Origin: Gammaproteobacteria bacterium
GTDB taxonomy: Bacteria; Pseudomonadota; Gammaproteobacteria; Enterobacterales; Alteromonadaceae
Assembly (NCBI GenBank): GCA_018222405.1
Contig: JAAFAI010000006.1
Location: 124,001-188,000, forward strand
DNA length: 64,000 nt
Reading direction: 5' to 3'
Made by a program: the position numbers and the translations under genes. A model generated the notes under the pieces. That model saw only the letters and a program-made list of their open reading frames with translations. It had not been told where the DNA came from and did no database searches. Shown here piece by piece: positions 38,269-48,186 of the stretch (position 1 is its first letter; the number at the start of each line of letters is the position of its first letter).

Positions 38269-38659
38269 GCGAAAATTCCCCTAACATTGCCTCTGGTATC
38301 CGACGCGGCCGCATATTGGCCAAATCCACACAGGCGATTTTTGCTTGCACGGTAACCAGAAGCTTCTGATCCTGTGCATTTATAATATCTTGTTTAAATG
38401 TCATGCTAGCGCCCTTCAATTCTACAATGTGCGAGTGAATACTCAACATTTGATTGAAGCGAGCAGGCGCATTATTGTGCATTTCAACGTGTTTGACGAC
38501 AAAGGCAATGTTTTGTTCCAGTAATTCGTCTTGTTCGAATCCTAAATCTCTGAGCCACTCGGTTCTGGCCCGCTCCGCAAACTTTAAATAATTGGCGTAA
38601 TACACTATGCCACCGGCGTCGGTGTCCTCGTAATAGACCCGTATACTGAGTGTGTGCAC
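38258..38659 (-). CDS. ybgC: Tol-Pal-associated acyl-CoA thioesterase YbgC
   Basis: A 133-residue hotdog-fold thioesterase with the motif [20 protein letters not shown], whose Asp and His/Tyr region form the 4-hydroxybenzoyl-CoA thioesterase-type active site. It acts on short-chain acyl-CoA. The start is taken at a GTG with an AGGG site 8 nt upstream. An ATG at 38692 would add 11 residues and has no clear ribosome-binding site. It is the first gene of the tol-pal operon. Confidence 0.93.
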   Translation of the reverse strand: MHTLSIRVYYEDTDAGGIVYYANYLKFAERARTEWLRDLGFEQDELLEQNIAFVVKHVEMHNNAPARFNQMLSIHSHIVELKGASMTFKQDIINAQDQKLLVTVQAKIACVDLANMRPRRIPEAMLGEFSRVI

Positions 38660-38887
38660 CGTGAAATCCCTGTTATTTAAGATGCTGCACATGGTAGGTA
38701 AAAGGCTGTTGGCTGTCTATAGCGCCTGAGAACTACGACCAAATAAATGTATCGCAAGATGAATTGCATCAACTACCAGAGATCTGTCGCAAAAGCTTAA
38801 CAATACTAGCTTCGGGAGAAAATGTGGCGCAATTAACATTTCATTTACAGATTAGTTTTTCTAATCTTAAATCTAAAATATTCTCAA

Positions 38888-38915
38888 TTGTCGGCAAATA
38901 AATTATCTCTATAAT
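38888..38915 (+). promoter_or_regulatory. Orphan sigma-70 promoter
   Basis: TTGTCG, a 16-nt spacer and a perfect TATAAT. It faces right into a region without a convincing gene and ends at a strong terminator 95-120 nt on. A 7-bp hairpin (38849-38867, AGATTAG/CTAATCT) lies just upstream. Confidence 0.55.
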
Positions 38916-38921
38916 ACGCCT

Positions 38922-39038
38922 CATCAAGTCGACAGATGAATGAGTTCTCTATTTATTGCCTGTTAGACATGAGTTCCCTGGATTTTTTCCTTCAACACTT
39001 GTTGTTCTCACCCCGCTTCTCTGAAGCGGGTTTTTTTT
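38922..39038 (+). ncRNA. Candidate small RNA
   Basis: The interval between the orphan TATAAT promoter and a strong Rho-independent terminator would give a transcript of about 117 nt. A 46-codon open frame from 38936 runs straight through the terminator hairpin, so it is not a likely protein. I do not recognise the RNA family. It lies between ybgC (divergent) and the broken DUF2892 gene. Confidence 0.45.
39011..39037 (+). terminator. Rho-independent terminator of the candidate small RNA
   Basis: An 8-bp stem (CCCGCTTC/GAAGCGGG) with a 3-nt loop is followed by eight T. On the + strand no annotated gene precedes it. Confidence 0.9.
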
Positions 39039-39134
39039 GCCTGTTTTTCAGATTATTTAATTTTTTCGCACAGTGATTCAAAGCCACAAAACGGTGGTCT
39101 GCTCAGTTATAAAATGGCTCCTGAGATTAGCGAA

Positions 39135-39597
39135 TTATTCTTTTTTACAGGAAGAAATGCCGAATGGCAGGTATAACGGGCAAAAGTTAATAATGCCGGT
39201 GATCAGGAGCACTGCACCCACTGCGCCCCACCAGGACTGGTAATACACGCCAGCCGAAATGATGAGTAGCCCAAACACTACCCTTATACCAATCCGCATA
39301 GTAGTTTACCCTCTCAGAGTGATCCCTGAGGGCTAGACGAAAACGACTTAGATCACGACGCGTTCTCTGCGGCATAGTTATTCTATGTCCAGAGGGCGCA
39401 ACACAGATGTAAGTCGTTTTAGCCACTCCCTTTGGGCAATGCTGTCAGGCTTTCTGGCGTTGTTACGCTTGCTTGATTTGGAACCACCAAACCTGTGCAA
39501 CCAAGCCTAGCCAGAAAGCCTGACAGTCTTGCTGAGTGGGCAAACTACTATACGGATTGGTATTAACTTTATCTATGCCACCAACGTTTGCGCTCAT
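39135..39597 (-). pseudogene. DUF2892 family membrane protein, interrupted by a MITE-like element
   Basis: The first 11 codons (39597-39565, MSANVGGIDKV, after a GGAGG site) and the last 50 codons (39287-39135, starting IRVVFGLLIISAGVYY and ending PFGISSCKKE) together make a normal 61-residue DUF2892 (YgaP C-terminal-like) inner-membrane protein, with the CPLYLPFGI motif. A 278-bp inverted-repeat element separates them. An ATG inside the element's terminal repeat (39299) could restart a 54-residue product, MRIGIRVVFG, that would keep both membrane helices, but it lacks a clear ribosome-binding site. Confidence 0.85.
39286..39563. mobile_element. MITE-like non-autonomous inverted-repeat element
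   Basis: A 278-bp element with 26-bp terminal inverted repeats beginning ATACCAATCCG (24 of 26 match). Internal inverted repeats are AAAACGACTTA/TAAGTCGTTTT (39340-39350 and 39410-39420), a nested hairpin around CATAGTTATTCTATG (about 39374-39388), and a perfect 16-bp pair TGTCAGGCTTTCTGGC (39443-39458 and 39510-39525). It encodes no transposase. It sits inside the DUF2892 gene. The exact target duplication is ambiguous; TA-type is possible. Confidence 0.85.
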
Positions 39598-39697
39598 ACG
39601 CTATCCTCCACTGATACGATAATGTCATCGTTATAGTAGATACGCTGGCAAATTAAATATTGATTAAATTCAGACTCTGGTTTTATTGGGCAGCAAT

Positions 39698-40702
39698 TTA
39701 GCTGCCCACCTGAAATCCCAGATGCAGATAAGCGCGTTGGGTGGCTATGCGTCCGCGCGGGGTGCGCTGCAGGAAGCCCTGCTGAATAAGAAAGGGCTCA
39801 ATAACATCTTCAATGGTTTCTTTTTCTTCGCCAATGGCCGCAGCGAGGTTTTCCAGGCCCACCGGACCACCATCAAATTTTTCGATAATGGCATTCAGCA
39901 GCTTGCGGTCCATGTAGTCAAAGCCTTCTTTATCCACATCAAGCATATCCAGTGCAGCGGCCGCTACCTGACCATTTACCGTCCCATCAGATTTAATTTC
40001 GGCGTAATCCCGCACCCGGCGCAGCAGTCGATTGGCGATACGCGGCGTACCCCGTGACCGCTTAGCCACTTCAAACGCGCCGCTTTCGTCCATTTCCAGC
40101 TGCATATAGTGGGCACTGCGGGCAACGATGTCGGTGAGATCTTTTACCGAATAAAATTCCAGTCGCTGAACAATGCCAAACCGATCTCTTAGCGGTGAAG
40201 TTAGTGAGCCAGCCCGGGTGGTCGCGCCTACTAGGGTAAAAGGCGGTAAGTCCAGCTTGATGGAACGGGCTGCCGGCCCTTCGCCAATCATAATGTCTAA
40301 CTGATAGTCTTCCATGGCCGGATAGAGTATCTCTTCCACCACCGGGCTCAAGCGGTGAATTTCGTCAATGAACAGCACATCGTTGCGCTCGAGGTTGGTC
40401 AGCAGTGCCGCCAAATCCCCGGCCTTCTCAAGTACAGGCCCGGAGGTAGTTTTTATATTTACGCCCATCTCATTGGCCACGATGTTGGCCAGTGTGGTTT
40501 TCCCCAATCCCGGCGGGCCAAAAATCAGCAGGTGATCGAGCGCGTCTTCACGACGGCGGGCAGCTTCAATGAAGATCTCCATCTGATCACAGACATGTTG
40601 TTGCCCGGTATAATCCTGCAGCAGCTTAGGCCTAATCGCCCGGTCAATCACGGCATCTTCGTCGCTTTCACTGGCAGATATTAGACGGTCTGCTTCAATC
40701 AT
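39698..40702 (-). CDS. ruvB: Holliday junction branch migration helicase RuvB
   Basis: A 334-residue AAA+ motor with Walker [12 protein letters not shown], Walker [12 protein letters not shown], arginine-finger region [18 protein letters not shown] and a C-terminal winged helix ending [15 protein letters not shown]. It drives branch migration with RuvA in recombinational repair. It is encoded 62 nt after ruvA in the aspS-nudB-ruvCAB cluster. Confidence 0.98.
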   Translation of the reverse strand: MIEADRLISASESDEDAVIDRAIRPKLLQDYTGQQHVCDQMEIFIEAARRREDALDHLLIFGPPGLGKTTLANIVANEMGVNIKTTSGPVLEKAGDLAALLTNLERNDVLFIDEIHRLSPVVEEILYPAMEDYQLDIMIGEGPAARSIKLDLPPFTLVGATTRAGSLTSPLRDRFGIVQRLEFYSVKDLTDIVARSAHYMQLEMDESGAFEVAKRSRGTPRIANRLLRRVRDYAEIKSDGTVNGQVAAAALDMLDVDKEGFDYMDRKLLNAIIEKFDGGPVGLENLAAAIGEEKETIEDVIEPFLIQQGFLQRTPRGRIATQRAYLHLGFQVGS

Positions 40703-40764
40703 TTATTGTTCTCTCTATCACTGCTGATACTTATTGATGAATTCACTACGCCACTGACTGGCAT

Positions 40765-41397
40765 TTACAGAGCGGCTTTTAGCGCCTGACGGATCAGGGC
40801 TTCGCTATCCATACCATCCTGATAAACCGCATTCACCATTTTGCTTGCCTGCGGCGGTTTATAACCTAACGCTACCAATGCGCTCATGGCTTCTTCTTTT
40901 ACGTCGCTGAGTGCCACAATAGCGTTTTCGCCGCCATTGTCGATACCACCAGCAACCAGCAGTTCACTGCCAGAGGTTTCTAAATTCTGGGTAAACTTGG
41001 CCAGTCGGTCCCGTAGCTCTACCACTAATCGCTCTGCGGTTTTTTTGCCGATCCCAGGCAGCTTAGTCAGCGAGGTTACATCTTCGTGCTGAACCACCTG
41101 TAAAAACTGCTTGGCTGACATTCCTGACAAAATGGCCAATCCCAGTTTTGGACCAACCCCATTAGCTTTAATGAGTTCACGAAACAGGCCGCGTTCCAGT
41201 TTATCGGCAAAGCCAAAAAGCAGCTGGGCATCTTCACGCACCACAAAGTGCGTATATAAGGTGCAGGTTTCTCCTACTGCGGGTAACTGATAAAAACTGG
41301 TCATGGGCAGTTGCAGCTCATAACCCACACCGCCTACATCTACCAACACATCTGGTGGTGCTTTTTCCAATAGCTGGCCGTGAATACGTCCAATCAT
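40765..41397 (-). CDS. ruvA: Holliday junction DNA helicase subunit RuvA
   Basis: A 210-residue RuvA: OB-fold ([20 protein letters not shown]), helix-hairpin-helix region with [13 protein letters not shown] and [20 protein letters not shown], an acidic/Gly linker, and a C-terminal domain that contacts RuvB ([17 protein letters not shown]). No LexA-type box is visible in the 42 nt before it. Confidence 0.98.
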   Translation of the reverse strand: MIGRIHGQLLEKAPPDVLVDVGGVGYELQLPMTSFYQLPAVGETCTLYTHFVVREDAQLLFGFADKLERGLFRELIKANGVGPKLGLAILSGMSAKQFLQVVQHEDVTSLTKLPGIGKKTAERLVVELRDRLAKFTQNLETSGSELLVAGGIDNGGENAIVALSDVKEEAMSALVALGYKPPQASKMVNAVYQDGMDSEALIRQALKAAL

Positions 41398-41439
41398 GTT
41401 ATTCTTTTACTCCGTTTTGCTATGCCTGCTGTGAGGCGT

Positions 41440-41958
41440 TTACCGCAACCGGCCGCGTACAGTTTTACGGGCCTGCCCGGCTAACTTCACCAGGTTTTGC
41501 TCACTGTGGGCATGGCATAATGCCACTGCCAGCGCATCGGCTGCATCGGCCTGTGGTGTGCCGGATAACCCTAACAGGTGTTTCACCATGTGCTGCACCT
41601 GGGTTTTATCTGCACCACCAGTGCCTACCACCGCTTGCTTTATTTGCCGGGCGGAATATTCTGACACACTTAAACTGGCCTGCGTTGCGGCAATCATCGC
41701 AGCTCCCCTGGCATGCCCAAGCTTTAACGCTGAGTCCGGGTTACGGGCCAGAAACACCTGTTCAATGGCCAGGCAATCCGGTTTAAACTGCTCGATTAAC
41801 TCACTCACACCAATAAAGATTTTGTCCAGACGGGGCGCCAGCGGTTTATCGGTTAAACGAATACAACCGCTGGCAACATAATGTAATTTGCCCTGATGCC
41901 GACGGATTAAACCATAACCGGTAACGCGAGAACCTGGATCTATACCCAGTATTACCAT
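41440..41958 (-). CDS. ruvC: Holliday junction resolvase RuvC
   Basis: A 172-residue RNase H-fold endonuclease that cuts Holliday junctions. Catalytic acidic residues appear in ILGIDPGSRVTGYG (D7), LAIEQVFLARN (Glu) and PQADAADALAVALCH (two Asp). It starts where nudB ends. The yebC gene often found between nudB and ruvC is missing here. Confidence 0.98.
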   Translation of the reverse strand: MVILGIDPGSRVTGYGLIRRHQGKLHYVASGCIRLTDKPLAPRLDKIFIGVSELIEQFKPDCLAIEQVFLARNPDSALKLGHARGAAMIAATQASLSVSEYSARQIKQAVVGTGGADKTQVQHMVKHLLGLSGTPQADAADALAVALCHAHSEQNLVKLAGQARKTVRGRLR

Positions 41959-42398
41959 TATTTTGACTCAGGTACAAATGCCAGAATGGCAGCTTGATTA
42001 GAAGGTGACCAAACACGCTCTGCCGCAACGGATTTTTCTACCCATTCGTAAGCGGAATGTTCGGTTAAAATGATAGGTGCCTGACTACTGATTTGTACTA
42101 CGAACACGTATTCTGTGTTAACAAAGGCATCGGGTGGATAGCGGTAGCGCCACTCGGGGCGGATCTCATACTGATTAATGTGCTGGCAATCAATAATATC
42201 GCCTGACTCGGGAGACAACACAACACCGGTTTCCTCGGCGACTTCACGATAAGCTGTCGCGAGCGGCAGTTCGCCTTCTTCGATGGTGCCGGTTACCGAC
42301 TGCCAGAAATCCGCATCATCATTGCGCTGCATAATAAGCACCTGGTTGTGCTCATTGTAGAGCACAACCAGGACCGACTCGGGACGCTTATAAGCCAT
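41958..42398 (-). CDS. nudB: Dihydroneopterin triphosphate diphosphatase (Nudix)
   Basis: A 146-residue Nudix hydrolase with the box GTIEEGELPLATAYREVAEETG (residues ~37-58). NudB removes pyrophosphate from dihydroneopterin triphosphate in folate synthesis, and its place next to aspS and ruvC supports the assignment. The ATG at 42398 (MAYKRPESV) overlaps the aspS stop by one nucleotide, so the longer frame upstream is rejected. Confidence 0.93.
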   Translation of the reverse strand: MAYKRPESVLVVLYNEHNQVLIMQRNDDADFWQSVTGTIEEGELPLATAYREVAEETGVVLSPESGDIIDCQHINQYEIRPEWRYRYPPDAFVNTEYVFVVQISSQAPIILTEHSAYEWVEKSVAAERVWSPSNQAAILAFVPESK

Positions 42399-44161
42399 TA
42401 TTCGGCGTCTTTCTTCACTGTTGCGATAGCAAGGTCGGCCAGTTGCTGCGGATTTGCCGGGCTCGGCGCATCGGTTAGCGGACAAGCGGCAGTAGTGGTT
42501 TTCGGGAACGCCATCACATCACGGATGGAGGTAGCACCGGTCATCAGCATCACCAGCCGATCCAGGCCAAATGCCAAACCGGCGTGTGGTGGAGCACCGT
42601 AGCGCAGGGCCTCCAGCAGGAAACCAAATTTCAGTTCGGCTTCTTCTTTATCAATACCCAGAATGCTGAACACTGCTGATTGCATGGTCTGGTCGTGAAT
42701 ACGTACCGAGCCACCGCCTAACTCAACACCGTTTAACACCATGTCATAGGCATCAGACAAAGCGGTTGCAGGCGCTTCAGCCAGTTGCTCCGGCGTTAAG
42801 TTGCGCGGTGCAGTAAACGGATGGTGCAGCGCATGTAACTGACCATCTGTTTCTTCGAACATTGGGAAGTCAACCACCCATAGCGGCCGCCACTCACCTT
42901 CCAACAATTCAAAATCTTCACCCAGTTTCAGGCGTAATGCACCCATGGCTTCGGTAACAACCGTTGCGTTATCCGCGCCAAATAACAGAATATCGCCATC
43001 TTCAGCACCGGTACGGGCAAGAATTTCGGAAACGATTTCAGCGTTAAGGAACTTAAGGATTGGCGACTGTAAACCATCCAGGCCGTTGGCTTTTTCGTTA
43101 ATTTTGACCCAGGCCAGGCCTTTCGCACCGTAGATACCAACAAACTTGGTGTACTCATCAATTTGCTTACGCGACAGCGATGCACCACCCGGCACACGGA
43201 TAGCGGCAACGCGTCCTTTGGGATCGTTAGCCGGGCCACTGAACACTTTAAAGTCAACGTTGGCCAGCAGATCTGCCACATCGGTCAGTTCCAGCGGGTT
43301 ACGTAAGTCCGGCTTGTCACTACCATAGCGCTTCATCGCTTCGGCGTAGGTCATTTGCGGGAAGTCGCCTAAGTCCACATCGAGCATTTGCTTGAACAAA
43401 TCGCGGATCAGCCCTTCGGTAATAGCCATTACGCCATCGGCACCTAAAAAGGTGGTTTCGATATCGATTTGGGTAAATTCCGGCTGACGATCGGCACGTA
43501 AGTCTTCGTCACGGAAACACTTAACGATTTGGTAGTAGCGGTCCATGCCCGACATCATCAGCAATTGCTTAAACAATTGTGGTGACTGCGGCAAAGCAAA
43601 GAATTCACCTTTGTGGGTTCGGCTCGGCACCAGATAATCACGAGCCCCTTCCGGCGTCGCTTTAGTCAGAATTGGGGTTTCGATATCCAGAAAACCTTCG
43701 CCCTCAAGATAACGGCGAACGGCTGCGGTAACTTTGGCGCGAAACTGCAGTTTGTTGCTCATGACCGGGCGACGCAGATCAAGATAACGGTAACGTAAAC
43801 GCTGTTCTTCAGAGTTTTCCTGGTTCCAGTCCAGTGGTAATACGGCCGACTTATTAAAGATTTCCAGGCCAGTACCAAGAATTTCCACTTCACCGGTGGT
43901 CATTTGCTTATTGACCTGACCTTCAGGACGAGCGCGCACTGTGCCGGTTAACTTGATACAGAATTCGGCACGCAGAGTATTGGCCAGCGCCTGCACTTCA
44001 GGTAATTCAGGGTCAAAAACGACCTGTACTAAGCCTTCGCGGTCGCGCAGATCGATAAAAATCAGGCCACCCAAGTCGCGGCGTTTGTTTACCCAGCCAC
44101 ACAGCGTGACTTCTTGTCCAATATAAGATGCGTTAATTTTCCCACAGTAATCTGTGCGCAT
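42398..44161 (-). CDS. aspS: Aspartyl-tRNA synthetase
   Basis: A 587-residue class II synthetase: N-terminal OB-fold ([23 protein letters not shown]), motif 2 ([18 protein letters not shown]), a bacterial GAD insertion domain, and motif 3 ([13 protein letters not shown]). It charges tRNA-Asp with aspartate. It heads the cluster that runs on to nudB and ruvCAB. Confidence 0.98.
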   Translation of the reverse strand: MRTDYCGKINASYIGQEVTLCGWVNKRRDLGGLIFIDLRDREGLVQVVFDPELPEVQALANTLRAEFCIKLTGTVRARPEGQVNKQMTTGEVEILGTGLEIFNKSAVLPLDWNQENSEEQRLRYRYLDLRRPVMSNKLQFRAKVTAAVRRYLEGEGFLDIETPILTKATPEGARDYLVPSRTHKGEFFALPQSPQLFKQLLMMSGMDRYYQIVKCFRDEDLRADRQPEFTQIDIETTFLGADGVMAITEGLIRDLFKQMLDVDLGDFPQMTYAEAMKRYGSDKPDLRNPLELTDVADLLANVDFKVFSGPANDPKGRVAAIRVPGGASLSRKQIDEYTKFVGIYGAKGLAWVKINEKANGLDGLQSPILKFLNAEIVSEILARTGAEDGDILLFGADNATVVTEAMGALRLKLGEDFELLEGEWRPLWVVDFPMFEETDGQLHALHHPFTAPRNLTPEQLAEAPATALSDAYDMVLNGVELGGGSVRIHDQTMQSAVFSILGIDKEEAELKFGFLLEALRYGAPPHAGLAFGLDRLVMLMTGATSIRDVMAFPKTTTAACPLTDAPSPANPQQLADLAIATVKKDAE

Positions 44162-44357
44162 GGTCTTCGACCCCTAATTACTTTGTTAGCTATTTTGTCG
44201 TTGCGTGAAGGTGCTGGCTATACCGAGCTGAATCTACCGATAATCACCTGATTATTCCTTTACCTGCTTTACCGGCATGAGGATAATGACCGCCAACGCG
44301 TCTGTTATGTTTTAAATTTAAGGCCGCATAGTATAAACAAATGCTACCCAAAGCCCA

Positions 44358-45245
44358 ATGACAAATATCCACTCAACAAGCACATTAGGCCCTGTTTTTA
44401 TCGGTCTTCCTCAATGGCAGCACAGTAGCTGGCCAAAACGCTGGTTTGCTAACCGGTCCGGCACTCAACTGTTCGATTACGCCAGGCAGTTAAACAGTGT
44501 TGAGGGGAATACCACGTTTTATCATCTACCCTCGCCCAAGACCGTGGATAACTGGGCTGCGGCAACACCTACAGATTTTCGATTCACGTTTAAATTTCAT
44601 AGTGACATCAGTCACAAAAGCAGCTTACAGCATTGCGACACACTGGTAACCGAGCAACTTAACCTGCTGGCCCGCTTAGAGCATCGACTGGGCCAGGTGA
44701 TGCTGCAGTTACCCGCCGGATTCGGGCCCGCTCAACTGCCGGTTCTCGAGGCATTCCTTAAGCGTCTATCGCCAGCTTTCAGCTATGCTGTAGAGGTTCG
44801 TCATCTGACATTCTTTGCGAAGGGTGAAGAAGAAAAGGCCCTCAACAGGCTGCTCATAGAGCATTGTGTTAATCGCGTGATAATGGATACCCGGGCTTTG
44901 TTCACCGGTCCAGAGAATAATGCGCTGACCGCAGAAGTACGTACCAAAAAGCCACGGGTGCCAGTCAATGTTATTGCCACCTCAGAGCAGCCGGTGATGC
45001 GCTTTGTGGGTAACAATAACGATCAGGACAATGCAGCCTGTTTACACCCCTGGGTAGATAAGTGTCAGCAATGGCGGGAACAGGGGAAATCATGCTATTT
45101 ATTCTTTCATCGTCCCGACAATCAGGACGCGCCCTGGTTGGCTCAACAGTTTATTGCTGCATATAATCAGCGTTTTCCGGATTCGCCTTTACCGGCACTT
45201 CACTTTGCTCCCAGCCAGGACGACCTGCAAAGCCAGCTCTTCTGA
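44358..45245 (+). CDS. yecE: DUF72 domain protein (YecE-like)
   Basis: A 295-residue protein of the DUF72/YecE family, a TIM-barrel-like fold. Family marks are VEGNTTFYHLPS, FRFTFKFHSDISH, LGQVMLQLPAGF, YAVEVRH and SCYLFFHRPDNQDAP. It was placed next to aspS in E. coli-like orders as well. The molecular function is unknown. It diverges from aspS across a 196-nt gap and converges on the next gene. Confidence 0.9.
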   Translation: MTNIHSTSTLGPVFIGLPQWQHSSWPKRWFANRSGTQLFDYARQLNSVEGNTTFYHLPSPKTVDNWAAATPTDFRFTFKFHSDISHKSSLQHCDTLVTEQLNLLARLEHRLGQVMLQLPAGFGPAQLPVLEAFLKRLSPAFSYAVEVRHLTFFAKGEEEKALNRLLIEHCVNRVIMDTRALFTGPENNALTAEVRTKKPRVPVNVIATSEQPVMRFVGNNNDQDNAACLHPWVDKCQQWREQGKSCYLFFHRPDNQDAPWLAQQFIAAYNQRFPDSPLPALHFAPSQDDLQSQLF

Positions 45246-45252
45246 TAAGCGT

Positions 45253-46680
45253 TTAAGTACGTGAGCGCGAACTACGCCGACTACGGCTGGATTGTTTCTG
45301 GTTTTTGAGGCGGATATAAAAGTAACTTAATACGGCGATAATCCCCATCAGTAAGCCAACAATAACAATTAACAGGTTATTAAATGTGGCTTCTTTGCCT
45401 ACGGCTTCTTTCTCATTCTCGAGCGTCTGATTAAGCGACAGAATTTCTCGCTGAGTGCTACGCTGCATGGCCGCAAAATCCTGCGAGATTTGATCCATTG
45501 TGAGGCTTAATACGCGGCTGCGCTCTGCGTCCATCCAGGCAATCAGCTCTTCATAGGCAGCTGTAATACCGGCAATATTGTTGTTTGCTGCGGCGAGACC
45601 AACCTGATTGAGCAAATGCTGGCGGGTGGTTAAGTAAGAAATTAACACGTCTTCGTCACTGTCAACCGTCACCGACTCTTGCAGCGCCTTTGCTGCCGGC
45701 AGGTTACCGGATTCAATCAAATGGGTAATTTTATTGAGGGTGTAAAGTTTAGGCGCAACCAGTTGTGGGTGTTCTTCCAGCCAGTCTTCGATTTTACGAT
45801 TCCAACGCTCCACCAAATCCATGTTCTGTTGCTGTACATTAACGTGCATCAGCCAGTAACCAGCAATAAACTGGCCTTTAATACTGCCACTTTCCGCACT
45901 TTCTTCCAGCAGCGTTAGAGCAACCTTCTCCATATCCTGCCACTGATTATCTGCTGCCATTATGGCCAGCAACTTATCGTGCAATGCAATGCCGGCTTCG
46001 CCTCCGACATCTTTTGAAAAGTCGACTAATTGACTCACTTTCTCCAGTGCCCGGTCAAACCATTGCATAGCTACCAGTAATTCAATCTGCTGATTAACCA
46101 CTTCACGCCAGCTAACGTAATTACTTTGTGTCCAAAACGCTTCCTGCGCCTGATTAAAATAGTCCAGCGCCGACATGACATTGCCGGTCTGAATATCTGC
46201 CCGACCAATATCAAACAGTATTTGTGCTTTATCCTCATCGGATAAACGACGTGATAGCAGGCCAAGCAACTGTTGTTTGCTCGACTCAACGTCTTCAGGG
46301 GAAGCGATGGCCTGATAGCGGAGTTTAGCTCGCAACGTAAAAGCCTGTGAACGATAATCCTGACGCCTGACAGCTGCGGTCAGCACTTCATCGGCCATGC
46401 TGCGAACGGGTTCGAAGTTTTCCTGTTCGGCAGTGATTAATAGCTTATAAGCCAGGATAGCGTTTTCGGCTGCGTCAGCGTGCAATGCATTGGCACTGGC
46501 GAGTAATTCGTTAATTTGATCGATCTGCTGATTTGCCGGCGTATTTTTTGCGCGGATGATATCATTTAACCGGGCGACTATCTGTGATTCCTTCATTGCC
46601 TGAGCCTGGGCAGGCTGCCCACAAAACATAACAATAAAGCTTGCTACAATAATCCAGAATTTAATACGTGGTTCCATCAC
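45253..46680 (-). CDS. Secreted helical-repeat protein with C-terminal membrane anchor
   Basis: A 475-residue protein not recognised by name. An N-terminal signal peptide (about residues 1-27, ending QPAQAQA) is followed by helical TPR-like repeats (about residues 35-385), a short coiled coil (about 390-430), one transmembrane helix (about 438-460) and a very basic tail rich in Ser and Arg. The body would lie in the periplasm with the tail in the cytoplasm. It is 165 nt downstream of glrR on the same strand, which hints at a link to envelope sensing. Function is unknown. Confidence 0.7.
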   Translation of the reverse strand: MMEPRIKFWIIVASFIVMFCGQPAQAQAMKESQIVARLNDIIRAKNTPANQQIDQINELLASANALHADAAENAILAYKLLITAEQENFEPVRSMADEVLTAAVRRQDYRSQAFTLRAKLRYQAIASPEDVESSKQQLLGLLSRRLSDEDKAQILFDIGRADIQTGNVMSALDYFNQAQEAFWTQSNYVSWREVVNQQIELLVAMQWFDRALEKVSQLVDFSKDVGGEAGIALHDKLLAIMAADNQWQDMEKVALTLLEESAESGSIKGQFIAGYWLMHVNVQQQNMDLVERWNRKIEDWLEEHPQLVAPKLYTLNKITHLIESGNLPAAKALQESVTVDSDEDVLISYLTTRQHLLNQVGLAAANNNIAGITAAYEELIAWMDAERSRVLSLTMDQISQDFAAMQRSTQREILSLNQTLENEKEAVGKEATFNNLLIVIVGLLMGIIAVLSYFYIRLKNQKQSSRSRRSSRSRT

Positions 46681-46845
46681 TAGCGGTCAAAAGTTAGTTA
46701 TCGTCCAATATCGCCACACTATCCCACGACTAACTCACTTTGCCAACCCAAAAATGGACACTGTTTACGATTTATTAACTACCGGATGGCGGGCCAGGAA
46801 AGCCGGAGAAAGCAATATCCTCCGGCGTGACCAGACAATATTAGC

Positions 46846-48186
46846 CTAGCGGAAGTCGCCGGCGTCGAGGTTGTGTTTTTTCATAAGTTTGTGCATGTCG
46901 GTGCGGTTACGACCGGCCAGTTCTGCTGCACGGGTGACGTTGCCGTCGGTCATTTTCAGCAACTTAAACAGGTATTTCTGTTCAAAGGCATCGCGGGCTT
47001 CGGTCAGGGTTGGCCAGCTCTGACGAGTGGCAGACAGGGCCTGCTCCACCAGATGCAATGGCACCACAGGCGTTTGCGTAAGGGCTACACACTGCTCCAC
47101 CACGTTTACCAGTTGACGCACATTACCCGGCCAGTCACTTTTAACCAGTAACTGCATGGCATCTTCAGAAAACTGGGTCACCTTTACGCCGTGGCGCTCA
47201 GCACTTTGTTTTAACAGATTTCGGGCCAGCAGCGGAATATCTTCACTGCGTTGTTTGAGAGCTGGTAATTTAAGGTTAACCACATTCAGGCGATAGAACA
47301 GATCTTCCCGAAAACTGCCCTCTTCCATTTCCTTGTGTAAATCTTTGTGCGTGGCAGAAATCACCCGGACATCGATATCTACCGACTTACTGCTGCCCAC
47401 CGGGCGGATCTGACGTTCTTGCAGTGCACGTAGCAACTTGACCTGAAGAGTCATAGGCATATCGCCAATTTCGTCGAGGAATAAGGTGCCGCCGTGGGCC
47501 TCTCTGAACAGGCCCTGATTGGCGGTAACAGCGCCGGTAAAAGCGCCTTTTACGTGACCGAACAACTCTGATTCGAGCAAGTTTTCCGGCAACGCGCCAC
47601 AGTTTATTGCCACAAACGGATAATCCGAGCGGTCGCTGGCGCGATGAATGGCATTGGCTAACAGCTCTTTACCGGTGCCGCTTGCGCCGGTAACCAGCAC
47701 ACTGACTTCCCGCTTGGCAATTCGGTAAGCCTGATCAAGCACATGGAGCATTTCGGGTGAGCGGGTAATAATTTCCTTACACCATTCGCCCGGCTCGGCG
47801 GCTTTTGAATGTTGTAGCGCCTTGCCCAACAGATCCCGTAATTTATCGTGATCCACCGGTTTGGTTAAGAAGCCGAATACGCCGCGCTGGGTTGCTTCAA
47901 CGGCATCGGAAATGGTGCCGTGGGCAGTCATCAGGATCACCGGAATATCGGAGCGGACAGCCATAATCTCTTCAAACAGACTGAGACCGTCCAGTCCCGG
48001 CATGCGCAGGTCACTTAACACCAGATCAAAGGTGCCGGTATTGATTTTTTTGAGGGCTGCCTGGCCATCTTCAACCGCAGTAACCTGAAACCCTTCGCTT
48101 TGCAGACGAATAGTCATCAAGCGTAACAGACTCTGATCGTCATCGACCAAAAGAATATGCGATGGCTGCTCTGCGTTATCACTCAC
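46846..48186 (-). CDS. glrR: Sigma-54-dependent response regulator GlrR/QseF
   Basis: A 446-residue NtrC-type regulator: receiver domain with phospho-acceptor D59 in LVLSDLRMPGLDG, AAA+ domain with GASGTGKELL and the sigma-54 contact loop GAFTGA, and a Fis-type HTH (VTRAAELAGRNRTDMHKLMKK). In enterobacteria GlrR activates glmY and rpoE. It starts at GTG inside the stop of the lipoprotein gene and is followed by the TPR-like gene. Confidence 0.94.
   Translation of the reverse strand: MSDNAEQPSHILLVDDDQSLLRLMTIRLQSEGFQVTAVEDGQAALKKINTGTFDLVLSDLRMPGLDGLSLFEEIMAVRSDIPVILMTAHGTISDAVEATQRGVFGFLTKPVDHDKLRDLLGKALQHSKAAEPGEWCKEIITRSPEMLHVLDQAYRIAKREVSVLVTGASGTGKELLANAIHRASDRSDYPFVAINCGALPENLLESELFGHVKGAFTGAVTANQGLFREAHGGTLFLDEIGDMPMTLQVKLLRALQERQIRPVGSSKSVDIDVRVISATHKDLHKEMEEGSFREDLFYRLNVVNLKLPALKQRSEDIPLLARNLLKQSAERHGVKVTQFSEDAMQLLVKSDWPGNVRQLVNVVEQCVALTQTPVVPLHLVEQALSATRQSWPTLTEARDAFEQKYLFKLLKMTDGNVTRAAELAGRNRTDMHKLMKKHNLDAGDFR

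Noticed and set aside
38936..39076. A 46-codon open frame on the + strand, MNEFSIYCLLDMSSLDFF
   Set aside because: It runs through a strong terminator hairpin and T run and has no ribosome-binding site. The interval fits a small RNA better.
39187..39426. A 79-codon open frame on the - strand
   Set aside because: It begins inside the MITE-like element and reads the DUF2892 remnant in the wrong frame.
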